Shown here one piece after another: positions 35,307 through 44,413 of a DNA stretch of 64,000 nt. The stretch is from Rossellomorea sp. SC111 (lineage in GTDB: Bacteria > Bacillota > Bacilli > Bacillales > Bacillaceae_B). Location of the stretch: contig NZ_JANIOC010000017.1 of assembly GCF_024733565.1 (NCBI RefSeq), positions 27,818 through 91,817 on the forward strand, read 5' to 3'. The notes under the pieces were generated by a model that was not told where the DNA came from, made no database searches, and saw nothing but the letters and a program-made list of their open reading frames with translations. The translations under genes and the position numbers were made by a program. How positions within the stretch are numbered: the stretch's first letter is position 1; every line of letters begins with the position of its first letter.

Positions 35307-36041
35307 CTACCCCTTCCGATACTTATCCTCAATAATCATATAATTTTCATGATTGATCTTATCCCACTCGGTCTTTTTATAGTTAAGTCCTTTGAGGATC
35401 TGATTGATCCAATCAGGATCGTATTCCCTGAAGTGTACTGATTTGGCACATGCCTTCATTTCCTTATGCTCCGGATGCTTTTCATCACGATAGGCTTTCA
35501 GAAATTCATAGAAACCAGGGATCCCGCCTACATCTTCAGGGGGAGAGGTTTCTGCCCCGTCAAGTAGGGTAGGATAGCCAAAGTAGTAATCGTCGACAAT
35601 CTGCTCAAGTTTAATGGTGAACTGCCAACCATCACCGAAATCATAGGCATACCGGATCTCCCCATACTTCTCCAGATAATCATTGATCTTTAAACCCGTG
35701 GGTTTCCGCACTTCGATCTTTAGTCTTTCCAGGGCATTCTTTTCAAATTCCAACATTTCAGGCGGAACCGATTTCAGCTGTTCTTCATACGCGGCCTTGT
35801 TTTTCTTATAGTGCTGATGCTCAAGGTAAGCTTCTTCATGGTCCGTGACAATCTTTTGATCTTTCGTGAGGTCGAACTCATAGAGATGATAACCCTCATG
35901 AGGATAACCACTTCGAAAATTCGTGACGGTCTGGATGACGTCGTGAAGCCTTCTATACGTTGCTCCCGCTGGCATGATGACTCTTCTCCATATCAGCGGA
36001 TTGGACTCTTCTAATTGGATTTTGATAATGTAGGATTTCAA
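35307..36041 (-). CDS. Plasmid pRiA4b ORF-3-like family protein
   Basis: A 244-residue protein. The signature is at the start, KSYIIKIQLEESNPLIWRRVIMPAGATYRRLHDVIQTV, then YDFGDGWQFTIKLEQI and LLDGAETSPPEDVGGIPGFYEFL. The family has no firmly known function. The TTG at 36041 has AGGAGGGG 8 nt upstream and gives the family-typical N-terminus; the longer frame starting at 36104 lacks an RBS. It stands alone. Confidence 0.85.
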   Translation of the reverse strand: MKSYIIKIQLEESNPLIWRRVIMPAGATYRRLHDVIQTVTNFRSGYPHEGYHLYEFDLTKDQKIVTDHEEAYLEHQHYKKNKAAYEEQLKSVPPEMLEFEKNALERLKIEVRKPTGLKINDYLEKYGEIRYAYDFGDGWQFTIKLEQIVDDYYFGYPTLLDGAETSPPEDVGGIPGFYEFLKAYRDEKHPEHKEMKACAKSVHFREYDPDWINQILKGLNYKKTEWDKINHENYMIIEDKYRKG

Positions 36042-36630
36042 TTTGGATCCCCTCCTATTGAATAGTTGGTGATGAAAGCGAACTTTAAGACCGTGGCCCC
36101 CCATTTGTTTCTTTCATTTCGGTGAAGGGGAGAACTGCTCTTCTAAAACCGGAAGAGGCATTGTCATACATACTTCCAGATGAATCCAAAACATACAAGA
36201 GGTCGATATTCTTTAATTCTTCATCATCTCCCCCACGATTATCTCCCTTTTCTAATGGAGCCTCCCACTTTGATTGTCATCTCGGTACATAGAAAAGGAC
36301 ATAAGTAGAAAAGTAATCCGTGCCCCCCACACACTTTAGTCTAGACGTCATTTTATAGACCATAGGTACACTAGGTTCTTTTCCCTGGTCCTAAAAAAAG
36401 CCAAGATACCTGTCCCCTTGGTTCCGAATTTATTATATTTATCTGAATAAAAACACTTATTGTTTTTCGACAACTTTTTACAAAAATTTTCAATTATGGT
36501 GTTATAATCAATTTTTAGCGAATGGATCAAAAGTCTTATATAAAAGCATTTTCCTGGGATTTAACAGGGTCTAAAGGTTTTTTGCAGGCATGAAAAACAC
36601 TTAAGAATATTCACTTCAGGAGGAACCATC
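36042..36630. other. Intergenic region without a convincing gene
   Basis: No frame with an RBS or family resemblance is seen on either strand. It contains a dispersed-repeat motif (GATACCTGTCCCCTTGG near 36406) and an AT-rich stretch before the chemoreceptor, which should hold its promoter. A 60-codon minus-strand frame (36348-36530) has no RBS and covers the repeat. Confidence 0.6.
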
Positions 36631-38665
36631 ATGTTGAAACGTTTTTCATTTAATAGCTTACGGATGAAAATGATTTTGATCTTTTCATCCGTCTTTACCG
36701 TCATTTTAATTGGGTTAGCCGTTTTTTTGTATGTGCAACAAAGCGAGAAGATTAAAGAAGAGGCACAGAACAACTCAGAATCGATTGTGAAACAGATTGA
36801 TTTCGGGATTAATATGTTTCTGGAGAAATATGATTCTACGATTAACGTTTTAAGCAATCAATCTTTGATCGCAGATTATTTGAAGAGTGCAGAAGATAAA
36901 ACAGGAGAGGATTCACTGGAAGACAAAGTCCTCCAAACAAGAATATCCAATGAATTTGCTTCTTTCATCAGACATAACCCGGCTGTAAAAAATGTCTATG
37001 TGACCGGGATGAATAAAAAAATTCTAATTGAGCCATCTGTCACTCTCCCAGAAGATTTCAATCCATTGGAAGCTCCCTGGTTCAAGGGTGCCAGTTCTAC
37101 CGAAGAAGAAGCCTTTTGGAGTAAGCCTTATGAAGATAAGGCTTCCGGTGAATTTATTGTGACGTTATCGAAAGTCATTACCGCACAAAATTCAAGTAAA
37201 GTTCTAGGGGTCATTGCGTTTGATATCAAAATCGATCAGCTAAATGAGTTGGTGAAATCCATCGATGTGGATTACCAGGGGTACTCTTTTCTCTTCGACC
37301 AAAATGCGGTGGCAATGGTTCACCCAACAGAAAAAGGGAAAAACCTTGAATCTTGAATTTGTTAAAGATATGTATGACGCAAGCGGAGAAAGCGGAAGAT
37401 TAGATTACGTTTTCGACAAACAAGATCGGGTATTATTTTACAATACCATTAAGGAAACAAACTGGAAGGTTGGAACGGTATACATAAAGAAAAACATGCT
37501 GGCAGAAGCAGCGGATTTAAGAAATACTCTCTTGCTCCTCACACTCGTTATCATCCTGCTGATTTCTACTATTACGACTGTCGTTGCGAGAGGTATTACA
37601 AAGCCTTTGATCCATTTAAATAATCAAGTAAGTAAAGTAGCTCAAGGTGATCTGACCGTGACCGTGCAGTCAACAACAGGTGACGAAGTGGGGCAACTGA
37701 CCAGGAACTTCAATTCGATGGTAATAAGTATGAGAGAGATCATCCAATCGGTGCAATCCTCCGTTACTCAGGTAAAAGAATCAACGGAAAGTCTGAGTGC
37801 CATCTCAGAGGAAACGACTGCGTCGAGTGAAGAGATTGCCCGAGCCATCGACGAAGTGGCAAATGGTGCGACACAGGCAGCAACAGATTCAGAAGTGGCG
37901 AATCAACGAACGATGGACTTGTCTACTCAAATTGAAGAAGTGGATTCAGCATCTAACGATTTATTCTCGCATTCTGAGAGAGCATCACTCACAAGTAAAA
38001 ATGGTTTGAAGCAGATGACCATTTTGAAAGAGAAGGCCGATCGATCAAACGAGGTTCTGCATATAGTTGAATCTGTTATTCAAAATCTAACCAAGAAGAT
38101 AAATGAAATTGATTCAGTCATTCATTCGATAAACGAAATCTCTGATCAGACGAACCTGCTGGCACTTAATGCGAGTATCGAAGCGGCCAGAGCCGGTGAA
38201 CACGGAAAAGGGTTTGCCGTAGTAGCCGAAGAGGTCAGGAAATTGGCCGAGCAATCAGCCAGGGCAACAGATCAGGTAAGGATGACCATACAAGATATTC
38301 AAACTCAATCTAAGCAGGCTACAATCGAAATGAATACCACAAGAAAAATTGCCGATGAACAAACCCTGGTCGTCACCGAAACTGAAAATGCGTTTCACTC
38401 CATTTCTTCCATGATTGATAACATGGTTTCATCGATCCAAGGAATTTCACAAAAGGTGGAATTCATGACAAGCCATAAAGATGATGTGGTAGGGGCAATC
38501 CAAAGTATTTCGGCAACGGCGCAGCAATCTGCAGCATCCAGCGAAGAGGTAAGTGCATCGACGGAACAACAACTGATGGCATTGAACTCCATCGCACACT
38601 CGGCTGCCAGTTTAAATGAGGCGAGTATTTCGTTGGCGGAGGTCAGCAGTAAATTCAATGTTTAG
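36631..38665 (+). pseudogene. Methyl-accepting chemotaxis protein, frameshifted
   Basis: Two overlapping frames make one chemoreceptor. The first part has a transmembrane segment (MILIFSSVFTVILIGLAVFLYV) and a dCache-like sensor (DPSVTLPEDF-type region, [35 protein letters not shown]) and then stops. The second continues with the end of the sensor ([11 protein letters not shown]), transmembrane segment 2 ([19 protein letters not shown]), HAMP, and the signalling domain with the conserved tip [38 protein letters not shown] core. A tandem 7-bp repeat at 37345-37358 causes the break; removal of one copy restores a 675-codon frame. RBS AGGAGG precedes the ATG. It may be phase-variable or a recent mutation. 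Confidence 0.9.
37345..37358. repeat. Tandem 7-bp duplication disrupting the chemoreceptor
   Basis: CTTGAAT is present twice in direct succession. With one copy the frame reads N-L-E-F-V-K across the junction; with two it reaches TGA at once. All other sequence on both sides is in frame and conserved in appearance. Confidence 0.9.
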
Positions 38666-38690
38666 TTTATAAAGAGAAAGGTGTTATTAA

Positions 38691-38969
38691 ATGAGTACGG
38701 AAGAATATACGTTATATTGTTATTGTGCCGAATTCCACTCCGAGATAAGAAAAAGATTCATAGTCAGAGAAACCTCCACTCAGATGGCCAGAAGGCTCTC
38801 AAAAAATTTGAGTGGTCATCAAATTCAACACGTGATCCAAGACATCGAACTGATTAAGAAAAGAAATGGTAGTGTTCTAAACTATTTTATCACTCTAATC
38901 CATCCAATATTCAGTGATTCTTATAGGAGCCACAGGGACAGGTCCCTTGGCCCTTCCTCCCGCTTGTAA
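38691..38969 (+). CDS. Small hypothetical protein after the chemoreceptor
   Basis: A 92-residue frame starting 25 bp after the chemoreceptor, with RBS AAAGGTG 8 nt before the ATG. The first two thirds (EEYTLYCYCAEFHSEIRKRFIV, RRLSKNLSGHQIQHVIQDIELI) look like a real small cytosolic protein; the last 18 residues are encoded by a dispersed intergenic repeat (GGGACAGGTCCC) and are probably not original. No family was recognised. Confidence 0.5.
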   Translation: MSTEEYTLYCYCAEFHSEIRKRFIVRETSTQMARRLSKNLSGHQIQHVIQDIELIKKRNGSVLNYFITLIHPIFSDSYRSHRDRSLGPSSRL

Positions 38970-38988
38970 GGAAAAAATTCACAAGCGG
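38960..38988. terminator. Hairpin between convergent genes
   Basis: CCGCTTGT / ACAAGCGG pair around 13 nt that include AAAAAA. It lies between the small protein gene and the minus-strand permease gene; it may terminate transcription weakly. Part of the small ORF overlaps it. Confidence 0.45.
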
Positions 38989-39010
38989 AGGCACTTCATG
39001 TGAAGAACTC

Positions 39011-40051
39011 CTACTCTTTACCGCGGAACGTATCGCTTCCTTTGCCTACTAAAATAAAATCTTTTTCCGGAATATTCCGGTCTTCTACAACTTCCGACAC
39101 CCCAGTAATTGTACGTTTTCCCTCTACAATTTTTCTATACGACCTTTCGTAAACACTTTCCAACCCATTCAAAATCAAATTGATAGAAACAATTGTTAAG
39201 GCAAAAAACGTGATGGGAACAAGGACGATAAATGGATGTATATAGAGTGTTTCAAAATAATCACCGATTAAACCGGACCACTCAAACGACAATGTTTTCG
39301 GTGGATCTTGCACCGGTGAGAAATCAATAACCGTTCCTCCGAAAAACATTTTCAACAAACCCAGATGAGCCAGGATGATTAAGATTTGATTCAGCTGCTG
39401 GATGAACAGGGTGATGAGTTTCTGTACAAGATGCTTCCATACATGAACGACAATGATCCGTAACGTTCCTGCACCTAGCGTCCTGGAAGCAAATACAAAT
39501 TCTGTATTCAGGATCTTTTGCGTTTCTTTGCTTATGTATAAAATAACACTGGGTAGAGGTAACAACACCAATATCATAGCTTCAAAAGAAGCCCGTAAGT
39601 AAAACGGTTCACCAAACCCATCAATGGGCATAGTCAGAACGTTAATCAAGATGAAGTAGGCCATCAGTGTGATGGGTATCACTGAAAACGTACTGAGGAA
39701 ATGCTCTGTGACTTTAAAGGTTTTGCTGAGATATCCGCTGAAGAGTGTTCCAATCACAGCTCCCAGGATGATTTGCACTAGAGCAATACTGATGGAAATG
39801 CCGATTGTATACTTTGCTCCCTCCACGATGACATGGAGCAAATCATTCCCACTTCCGTCGGTTCCCAAAGGAAATGTCAAAGATGGTTCAAACGGTGCAG
39901 TTTCAACGATTTGACCATTTTCGTATTTCGCCGTCATTTGTCTGATATCCCCATCATTAAGAATCGTGTTCAAGAGGCTTGCCACCAGCATCACGCTAAT
40001 AAACAGAAACCCAACCAGAAATCGCTTTTCTTTGAAGACATGTCGAATCAA
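39011..40051 (-). CDS. ABC transporter permease, OppC/DppC-like
   Basis: A 346-residue membrane protein with an N-terminal segment (FLVGFLFISVMLVASLLNTIL), an extracellular loop with FPLGTDGSGNDLLHVIVEGAKYTI, the typical oligopeptide permease entry motif, and several further segments (TIGISISIALVQIILGAVIGTLF). The cytosolic coupling region is FASRTLGAGTLRIIVVHVWKHL. It starts with TTG immediately after the TGA of the upstream permease. No ATPase or binding protein gene is adjacent. The hydrophilic C-terminal tail is unusual in length. Confidence 0.8.
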   Translation of the reverse strand: MIRHVFKEKRFLVGFLFISVMLVASLLNTILNDGDIRQMTAKYENGQIVETAPFEPSLTFPLGTDGSGNDLLHVIVEGAKYTIGISISIALVQIILGAVIGTLFSGYLSKTFKVTEHFLSTFSVIPITLMAYFILINVLTMPIDGFGEPFYLRASFEAMILVLLPLPSVILYISKETQKILNTEFVFASRTLGAGTLRIIVVHVWKHLVQKLITLFIQQLNQILIILAHLGLLKMFFGGTVIDFSPVQDPPKTLSFEWSGLIGDYFETLYIHPFIVLVPITFFALTIVSINLILNGLESVYERSYRKIVEGKRTITGVSEVVEDRNIPEKDFILVGKGSDTFRGKE

Positions 40052-40921
40052 TCAGGCGCCCCCCTTTTTAATCACATTTGGCACCAATAGTTCATAGCAT
40101 TGGAAGAGAAGAAAGATAGGATAATAGATTAAGGAGATACCAATAAAAAAGACCTCTGGATAAGGGTATTGCAGGATGAATGACATGATGCCCGGAATAT
40201 TGAACAAATATTCCACTATCAATAAATTCGTCAGGAAAAACAGGATGATCGTTTTTGAATAATGAAAGAGTGAATAGACGGTATTCCGAAACACGTGAAC
40301 CAGCACCATTCGTTGGAACGAAAGACCTTTTGCCAGAGCCAGATTGGTATAGCTTTTTGTGAGTTCTTCAAGGATTTGGGTAATCAATAATTTAGTGATG
40401 ATCATCGTTGGAGTAATGCTCAATGAAAGGATCGGGAGAAAGATCGCCTGCTCCTCTCCGTAGGAAGCAAAATTCAAAAACTGTATATTGGTTTTCTGGT
40501 AAGCCCATACAATAAGAATCTGTAGCAAGATAATATAAAAAATATCAGGGACGGCTTGTATATAAGTAAAAACCTGTTGAAAAACGTTAATCACTTTTCG
40601 CTTAAAGTTCACAATGGTGAAAGCAATCATGAGCGAAATGAAAATGGACACAATCAATGATCCCGCTACAAGAATCAATGATTGTCCTAATGGTGGAAAA
40701 ATGGTTGGGAAAATAGGCCTGAATACACTTCTGCCTGTACTGAATTCCAAATGTTGCAGAGAGGACAGACTCGCCAGCAGACCCAACATTTTTTGTCCAT
40801 AGGCTGAAAAATCCGGTTTAAAGTCATTAAATAAATACGGGACACAGCTTATACAAATAATTGCAATTAATGAGGACACAATCTTCCACGTGAATGACAA
40901 AATTGAATGAACGATTGGCAA
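40052..40921 (-). CDS. ABC transporter permease, OppB/DppB-like
   Basis: A 289-residue membrane protein with an N-terminal segment (IVSSLIAIICISCVPYLF), GQSLILVAGSLIVSIFISLMIAF, and the coupling loop TKSYTNLALAKGLSFQRMVLVHVFRNTVYSL. It pairs with the OppC-like gene immediately downstream. The conserved regions are divergent from standard Opp/Dpp permeases, so the substrate cannot be named. A palindromic region lies upstream (41020-41072). Confidence 0.8.
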   Translation of the reverse strand: MPIVHSILSFTWKIVSSLIAIICISCVPYLFNDFKPDFSAYGQKMLGLLASLSSLQHLEFSTGRSVFRPIFPTIFPPLGQSLILVAGSLIVSIFISLMIAFTIVNFKRKVINVFQQVFTYIQAVPDIFYIILLQILIVWAYQKTNIQFLNFASYGEEQAIFLPILSLSITPTMIITKLLITQILEELTKSYTNLALAKGLSFQRMVLVHVFRNTVYSLFHYSKTIILFFLTNLLIVEYLFNIPGIMSFILQYPYPEVFFIGISLIYYPIFLLFQCYELLVPNVIKKGGA

Positions 40922-41019
40922 ACCCTCACCTCTTTTCTACATTTATGGTTTATTGTTACTGTATTTTCGGATCGTAATTTGAGAATTTAGTATTTACCTA
41001 CTCCCACACCTTTTATTTT

Positions 41020-41072
41020 ACGATATTGGTCTATGCTATCAATATCGTTTATACCGGATTCAATTAATTGAA
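41020..41072. promoter_or_regulatory. Palindromes upstream of the orphan permeases
   Basis: ACGATATTG / CAATATCGT (41020-41028 and 41040-41048) pair perfectly around 11 nt, and TTCAATTAATTGAA (41059-41072) is a second palindrome. Half of the latter (ATTAATTGAAT) is also found at 42681-42691, upstream of the HTH/TPR gene. They are candidate operators. Confidence 0.45.
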
Positions 41073-41156
41073 CAAGGAATGTCTTTCCTTAGTCGGATAT
41101 TTGAACATCGTACGATTTCACTTCATAAAATTGAATTTTAGTCATTTCATGAAGAA

Positions 41157-41185
41157 AACCGAAGGCAACGAGTGCGCCTCCGGTT
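41157..41185 (-). terminator. Terminator of the HTH/TPR regulator gene
   Basis: On the minus strand AACCGGAGGC pairs with GCCTTCGGTT around 9 nt and is followed by TTCTTC after a short T-run. It lies 34 bp after the stop of the gene at 41219, so there is no room for a co-transcribed pheromone gene downstream. Confidence 0.8.
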
Positions 41186-41218
41186 CAAATAGTTTAAGCT
41201 GCTTTCCTTCTTTCCGAA

Positions 41219-42490
41219 CTATACCTTAACTCCAATATTCTTCTGTAACGACTTCACCATTAATTCTTTACCTAACTGAAAGTAATAAGACGACTTCTTA
41301 TACTTTGATTGCTCCAAATAATATTCCCCTAAATAATCACAGAAGCCTGATAAGGTGAGGTACTTATTCTGCTTCATAAGCTCGGGTATGATATTCTTCT
41401 CCATTTTCCTATCTAATTCTTCAAATTGATCCCCAAGCATCAAATCGAAAAATATGTATTCTGAACGCAGTGATATCAAAGATGGATCCTTATGAATCAT
41501 GTGATACATCTTGTTCAGGCATTGTGCCGCCTCACTCTTCCTGCCCACCTTACAATATTCTTTTACCAGTGAGAGTACGATGCGGGCACTAGTATAAGAT
41601 TCAAGATCGGATAGTTCACTATAGAGTTCCTGCAATAAACCAAGAGCCTCGTCATGCTGTCCCAATATACTGTATAAACTACTAAGGTTATGCATAATGG
41701 GGTGCAGCATTTCTTGATAATCAATTTCTTTTGCCAGGGTGTGAGCTGCCTCATAATGTTCAAAAGCCATTTCATAATGAAAATTTCTCTTATGGCAGAT
41801 GCCTAATATGATGTGGCAATCCACACATTTGGTTAACATATAGATGGTTTGATAACTGGATAAAGCCATTTCCGCGTATTTAACAGCCGTTTTCGTATCA
41901 TTGTTTTTACTATTCACAAAGGAAAAGGCATAGTAGAAATCCGCAAGTTCTAGTGTAGAGAGCTCCAAAAAGGAAATGAATTTTTGGGATTCAATGATAT
42001 TGGTAGCGGCCTCTCCTATTTTCCCCACTTGGTAGTAATAATAGGCGCTATGTTTAAAGAAATAAAATTTTGTCTTTAAAGGCATATCGATAATCTTTTT
42101 CGTTAAATCCACTAACTCTTTCCTTACATGAGCAATCATATTGTGCTGAAGATAATATTGGATACGGAGGACTCTATATTCCAACTGTATACCTTCATTG
42201 ATAAAGTCATTTTCTTGAAAATAGTGATATAGCTTCTTAGATTCCTTCTCATCTCTTTTCATAAAATTAATATTCCATTGGGCAAGAAGCTCCTGTATAC
42301 GGGTTAAAGCATTCGTCTCTTCAATATAACCAAGCCGATTTAACAGTAATTGCATGGTTTCATCACTAGGCTGCAGGATCTCATTCTCAATTTTAGATAA
42401 ATAAGAAACGGAACAGATCCCTTTCGATAGATCCTCCTGCTTCATCTGTTTTTTCTTTCGTAGGTACCGAACTTTATGGCCAATCGACAT
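41219..42490 (-). CDS. NprR-like helix-turn-helix/TPR regulator near the modified-peptide locus
   Basis: A 423-residue regulator. The N-terminal HTH is SIGHKVRYLRKKKQMKQEDLSKGICSVSYLSKIENEILQPSDETM. The remainder is a long array of TPR-like helices (LADFYYAFSFVNSKNNDTKTAVKYAEMALSSY-type, MAFEHYEAAHTLAKE, LGEYYLEQSKYKKSSYYFQLGKELM). Length matches NprR, a peptide-sensing RNPP regulator. A GAGGGGGTG lies 15 nt before the ATG at 42490, so a GTG at 42508 is an alternative start. It is the nearest regulator to the MFS exporter and the peptide operon that share a palindrome, and is therefore the likely controller. Confidence 0.85.
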   Translation of the reverse strand: MSIGHKVRYLRKKKQMKQEDLSKGICSVSYLSKIENEILQPSDETMQLLLNRLGYIEETNALTRIQELLAQWNINFMKRDEKESKKLYHYFQENDFINEGIQLEYRVLRIQYYLQHNMIAHVRKELVDLTKKIIDMPLKTKFYFFKHSAYYYYQVGKIGEAATNIIESQKFISFLELSTLELADFYYAFSFVNSKNNDTKTAVKYAEMALSSYQTIYMLTKCVDCHIILGICHKRNFHYEMAFEHYEAAHTLAKEIDYQEMLHPIMHNLSSLYSILGQHDEALGLLQELYSELSDLESYTSARIVLSLVKEYCKVGRKSEAAQCLNKMYHMIHKDPSLISLRSEYIFFDLMLGDQFEELDRKMEKNIIPELMKQNKYLTLSGFCDYLGEYYLEQSKYKKSSYYFQLGKELMVKSLQKNIGVKV

Positions 42491-42881
42491 ATGTTGAATG
42501 CAGAGCACCCCCTCAATCCGACTTTCATATTATTTTACCCTAGCAAAATAGGATTTTCTAATAGGATAGACTTATGTTTTTCCTTTTTTTATACACCATT
42601 CAAGTACTTTATACTTCAAAAAGTTGAACTAAATAAGCGAAGAATTCAATTTGGACTCATTTTCCAGACAATAATGCTCTATTAATTGAATAATATACAC
42701 CCTTAGAAACAGGTACCCAGGCCATAAATTTAAATTGTGACGAATGGAGTCATTCACTCATCTTTTTCACTTTTTGAACAGAGTTCCCTTGACCTTAAAG
42801 TTATCTAAAAACTCATTTGTTCCTTATTCACTTAAAAAAAGGTACCGAATTAACCCTGTCTATCCACTCCATATTCCTCTT

Positions 42882-42950
42882 TTACTCCGCTTCACGGTTA
42901 GTACTAAATACACAGTAAATAGTACCTTTAATATTCAGGTGTTCGCTCAT
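42882..42950 (-). CDS. Possible 22-residue peptide gene
   Basis: A minus-strand frame of 22 codons begins with ATG 8 nt after GAGGTGG, a very good RBS, and ends with TAA. The peptide starts MSEHLNIKG and has a single Cys in TIYCVFSTN. It lies in a gene-free 600-bp region between the regulator and the exporter, upstream of and collinear with the regulator. The rest of 42509-43119 shows no gene. A signal or modified-peptide role is only speculative. Confidence 0.35.
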   Translation of the reverse strand: MSEHLNIKGTIYCVFSTNREAE

Positions 42951-43029
42951 TAGCAAAACCACCTCATTACGTATTTTTGTAATAATTATGTGAATTATCT
43001 ACTCTCTATCATTACATTTGCATACTATT

Positions 43030-43048
43030 ATTCTTTTAGGAATATTTA
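43030..43048. promoter_or_regulatory. Palindromic site upstream of the MFS exporter
   Basis: ATTCTTTTAGGAATATTTA is nearly identical to the site at 47232-47251 upstream of the peptide operon (17 of the first 18 bases). The core ATTCTTttAGGAAT is an imperfect palindrome. A -10-like TATATT is at 43081-43086, which would put this site near -55, a usual activator position. Confidence 0.6.
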
Positions 43049-43119
43049 TAATATTCATATCAATCCGATCCATAAAAGGGTATATTTTACTTAGTAATTA
43101 CAATAATTAGGAGGGAATT

Positions 43120-44376
43120 ATGTTAAAACTATTTAAAAATAGGAACTTCTCCTACCTTTTCTGGGGTAGAGTAATAACGAATATGGGGGATAGTTTGTAT
43201 AATGTCGCCGCTATGTGGCTAGTTTATGAAATGACTCATAGTCCTTTCTATACCGGGATTGCAGGCGCATTAATCATGATTCCTCAAGTATTAGAGTTTC
43301 TAGTAGGGCCACTTGTTGATAAATGGAGATTAAGATCCATACTACTTTTTACTCAATTATTCCAAGGCTTACTCATCTTACTCATCCCCATCACCTATTA
43401 CTTAGGCTTCAGCAGTGTATGGCTGGTAATGGCTCTTATGTTCGGTGTAGTTGCGATTGAGCAGTTTGTATATCCCGCACAATCAGCGATGATCCCTAAA
43501 GTCCTATCCAAGGAAGAACTACCTGAAGCAAATTCCTTAATGAATATCGCGTATAAAGGATCCGATTTTCTTCTAACCGCTCTTGCGGGTATCCTGATTG
43601 TGAAAATAGGGGCAATCAATATTTACCTGATTAATTCCATTACCTTTCTATTAGCCATCATGTTGTTCAAAAACATTCATTATCAAGATAAGAAGGTTAA
43701 AGTAGAAGAACGTTCTTCTGTGAAGGTCGGTTTCCAAATGTATAAAAAAGAGCTGCTAGAAGGGTTTTCCTTTGTTAAAGATTCTACGATTCTTCAATAC
43801 ATCATTCCCTTAATCATCGCTAACTTCGTATTCGGGATGATCAATGCTATTCTTCCAGCTTATGCGGATCTTAGAGGGGGAGAAAGCTATTACGGATACT
43901 ACCTTGCTTCCTTATCTATCGGGATGTTATCCGGCTCTTTATTAGCAACATATTTTAAGAATATCCCCTTGGGCAGTGTCATCATATTATCATTTCTTTT
44001 CTCAAGCTTTGCATGGGGAGGCTCATTCTTGGTGGGATCGTCCATCCTTTCCGTCATTTTATTCGGGATTTCCTCGATTGGAATTGGAATAGCCAATTTA
44101 CTCATATTCACGATGATTCAATCGATACTGCCAGAAGATATGATGGGGAGGGTATTCTCATTTATTTCCAGTATTGCAACCATCCTCCTTCCATTAGGAT
44201 CATTCATTGGGGGCTACATGGCTACTATTATAGGTAGTGAATATATATTTGGGGCAGGAAGTTTATTATGTCTTGCCATTGTGGTCTACTGGACGACAAA
44301 TCATTCATTAAGAAGGTTACCTGCATATCTTGAAATTAACCCGGATACTCATTTGAAAAAGAAGTCAGCATCATAA
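43120..44376 (+). CDS. MFS transporter, drug/peptide efflux type
   Basis: A 418-residue major facilitator with twelve predicted transmembrane segments. It starts NRNFSYLFWGRVITNMGDSLYNVAAMWLVYEMT, as in DHA3/MefA-type macrolide exporters, with the loop motif VDKWRLRSILLFTQLFQG and LPEDMMGRVFSFISS in the second half. RBS TTAGGAGGGAATT precedes the ATG. It converges with the ThiF/M3 gene across a shared terminator. In microcin C operons an MFS protein (MccC) exports the product, so it may carry the modified peptide; self-resistance would follow. Confidence 0.9.
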   Translation: MLKLFKNRNFSYLFWGRVITNMGDSLYNVAAMWLVYEMTHSPFYTGIAGALIMIPQVLEFLVGPLVDKWRLRSILLFTQLFQGLLILLIPITYYLGFSSVWLVMALMFGVVAIEQFVYPAQSAMIPKVLSKEELPEANSLMNIAYKGSDFLLTALAGILIVKIGAINIYLINSITFLLAIMLFKNIHYQDKKVKVEERSSVKVGFQMYKKELLEGFSFVKDSTILQYIIPLIIANFVFGMINAILPAYADLRGGESYYGYYLASLSIGMLSGSLLATYFKNIPLGSVIILSFLFSSFAWGGSFLVGSSILSVILFGISSIGIGIANLLIFTMIQSILPEDMMGRVFSFISSIATILLPLGSFIGGYMATIIGSEYIFGAGSLLCLAIVVYWTTNHSLRRLPAYLEINPDTHLKKKSAS

Positions 44377-44379
44377 AGG

Positions 44380-44409
44380 AAAAGGAACCCACAATAATGG
44401 GTTCCTTTT
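44380..44409. terminator. Bidirectional terminator between MFS and ThiF/M3 genes
   Basis: A perfect 12-bp stem AAAAGGAACCCA / TGGGTTCCTTTT with a 6-nt loop separates the convergent stops, with T-rich flanks on both strands. Confidence 0.92.
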
Positions 44410-44413
44410 CTTG

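Noticed and set aside
36348..36530. 60-codon minus-strand frame before the chemoreceptor
   Set aside because: No RBS, low-complexity AT-driven sequence and overlap with a dispersed repeat.
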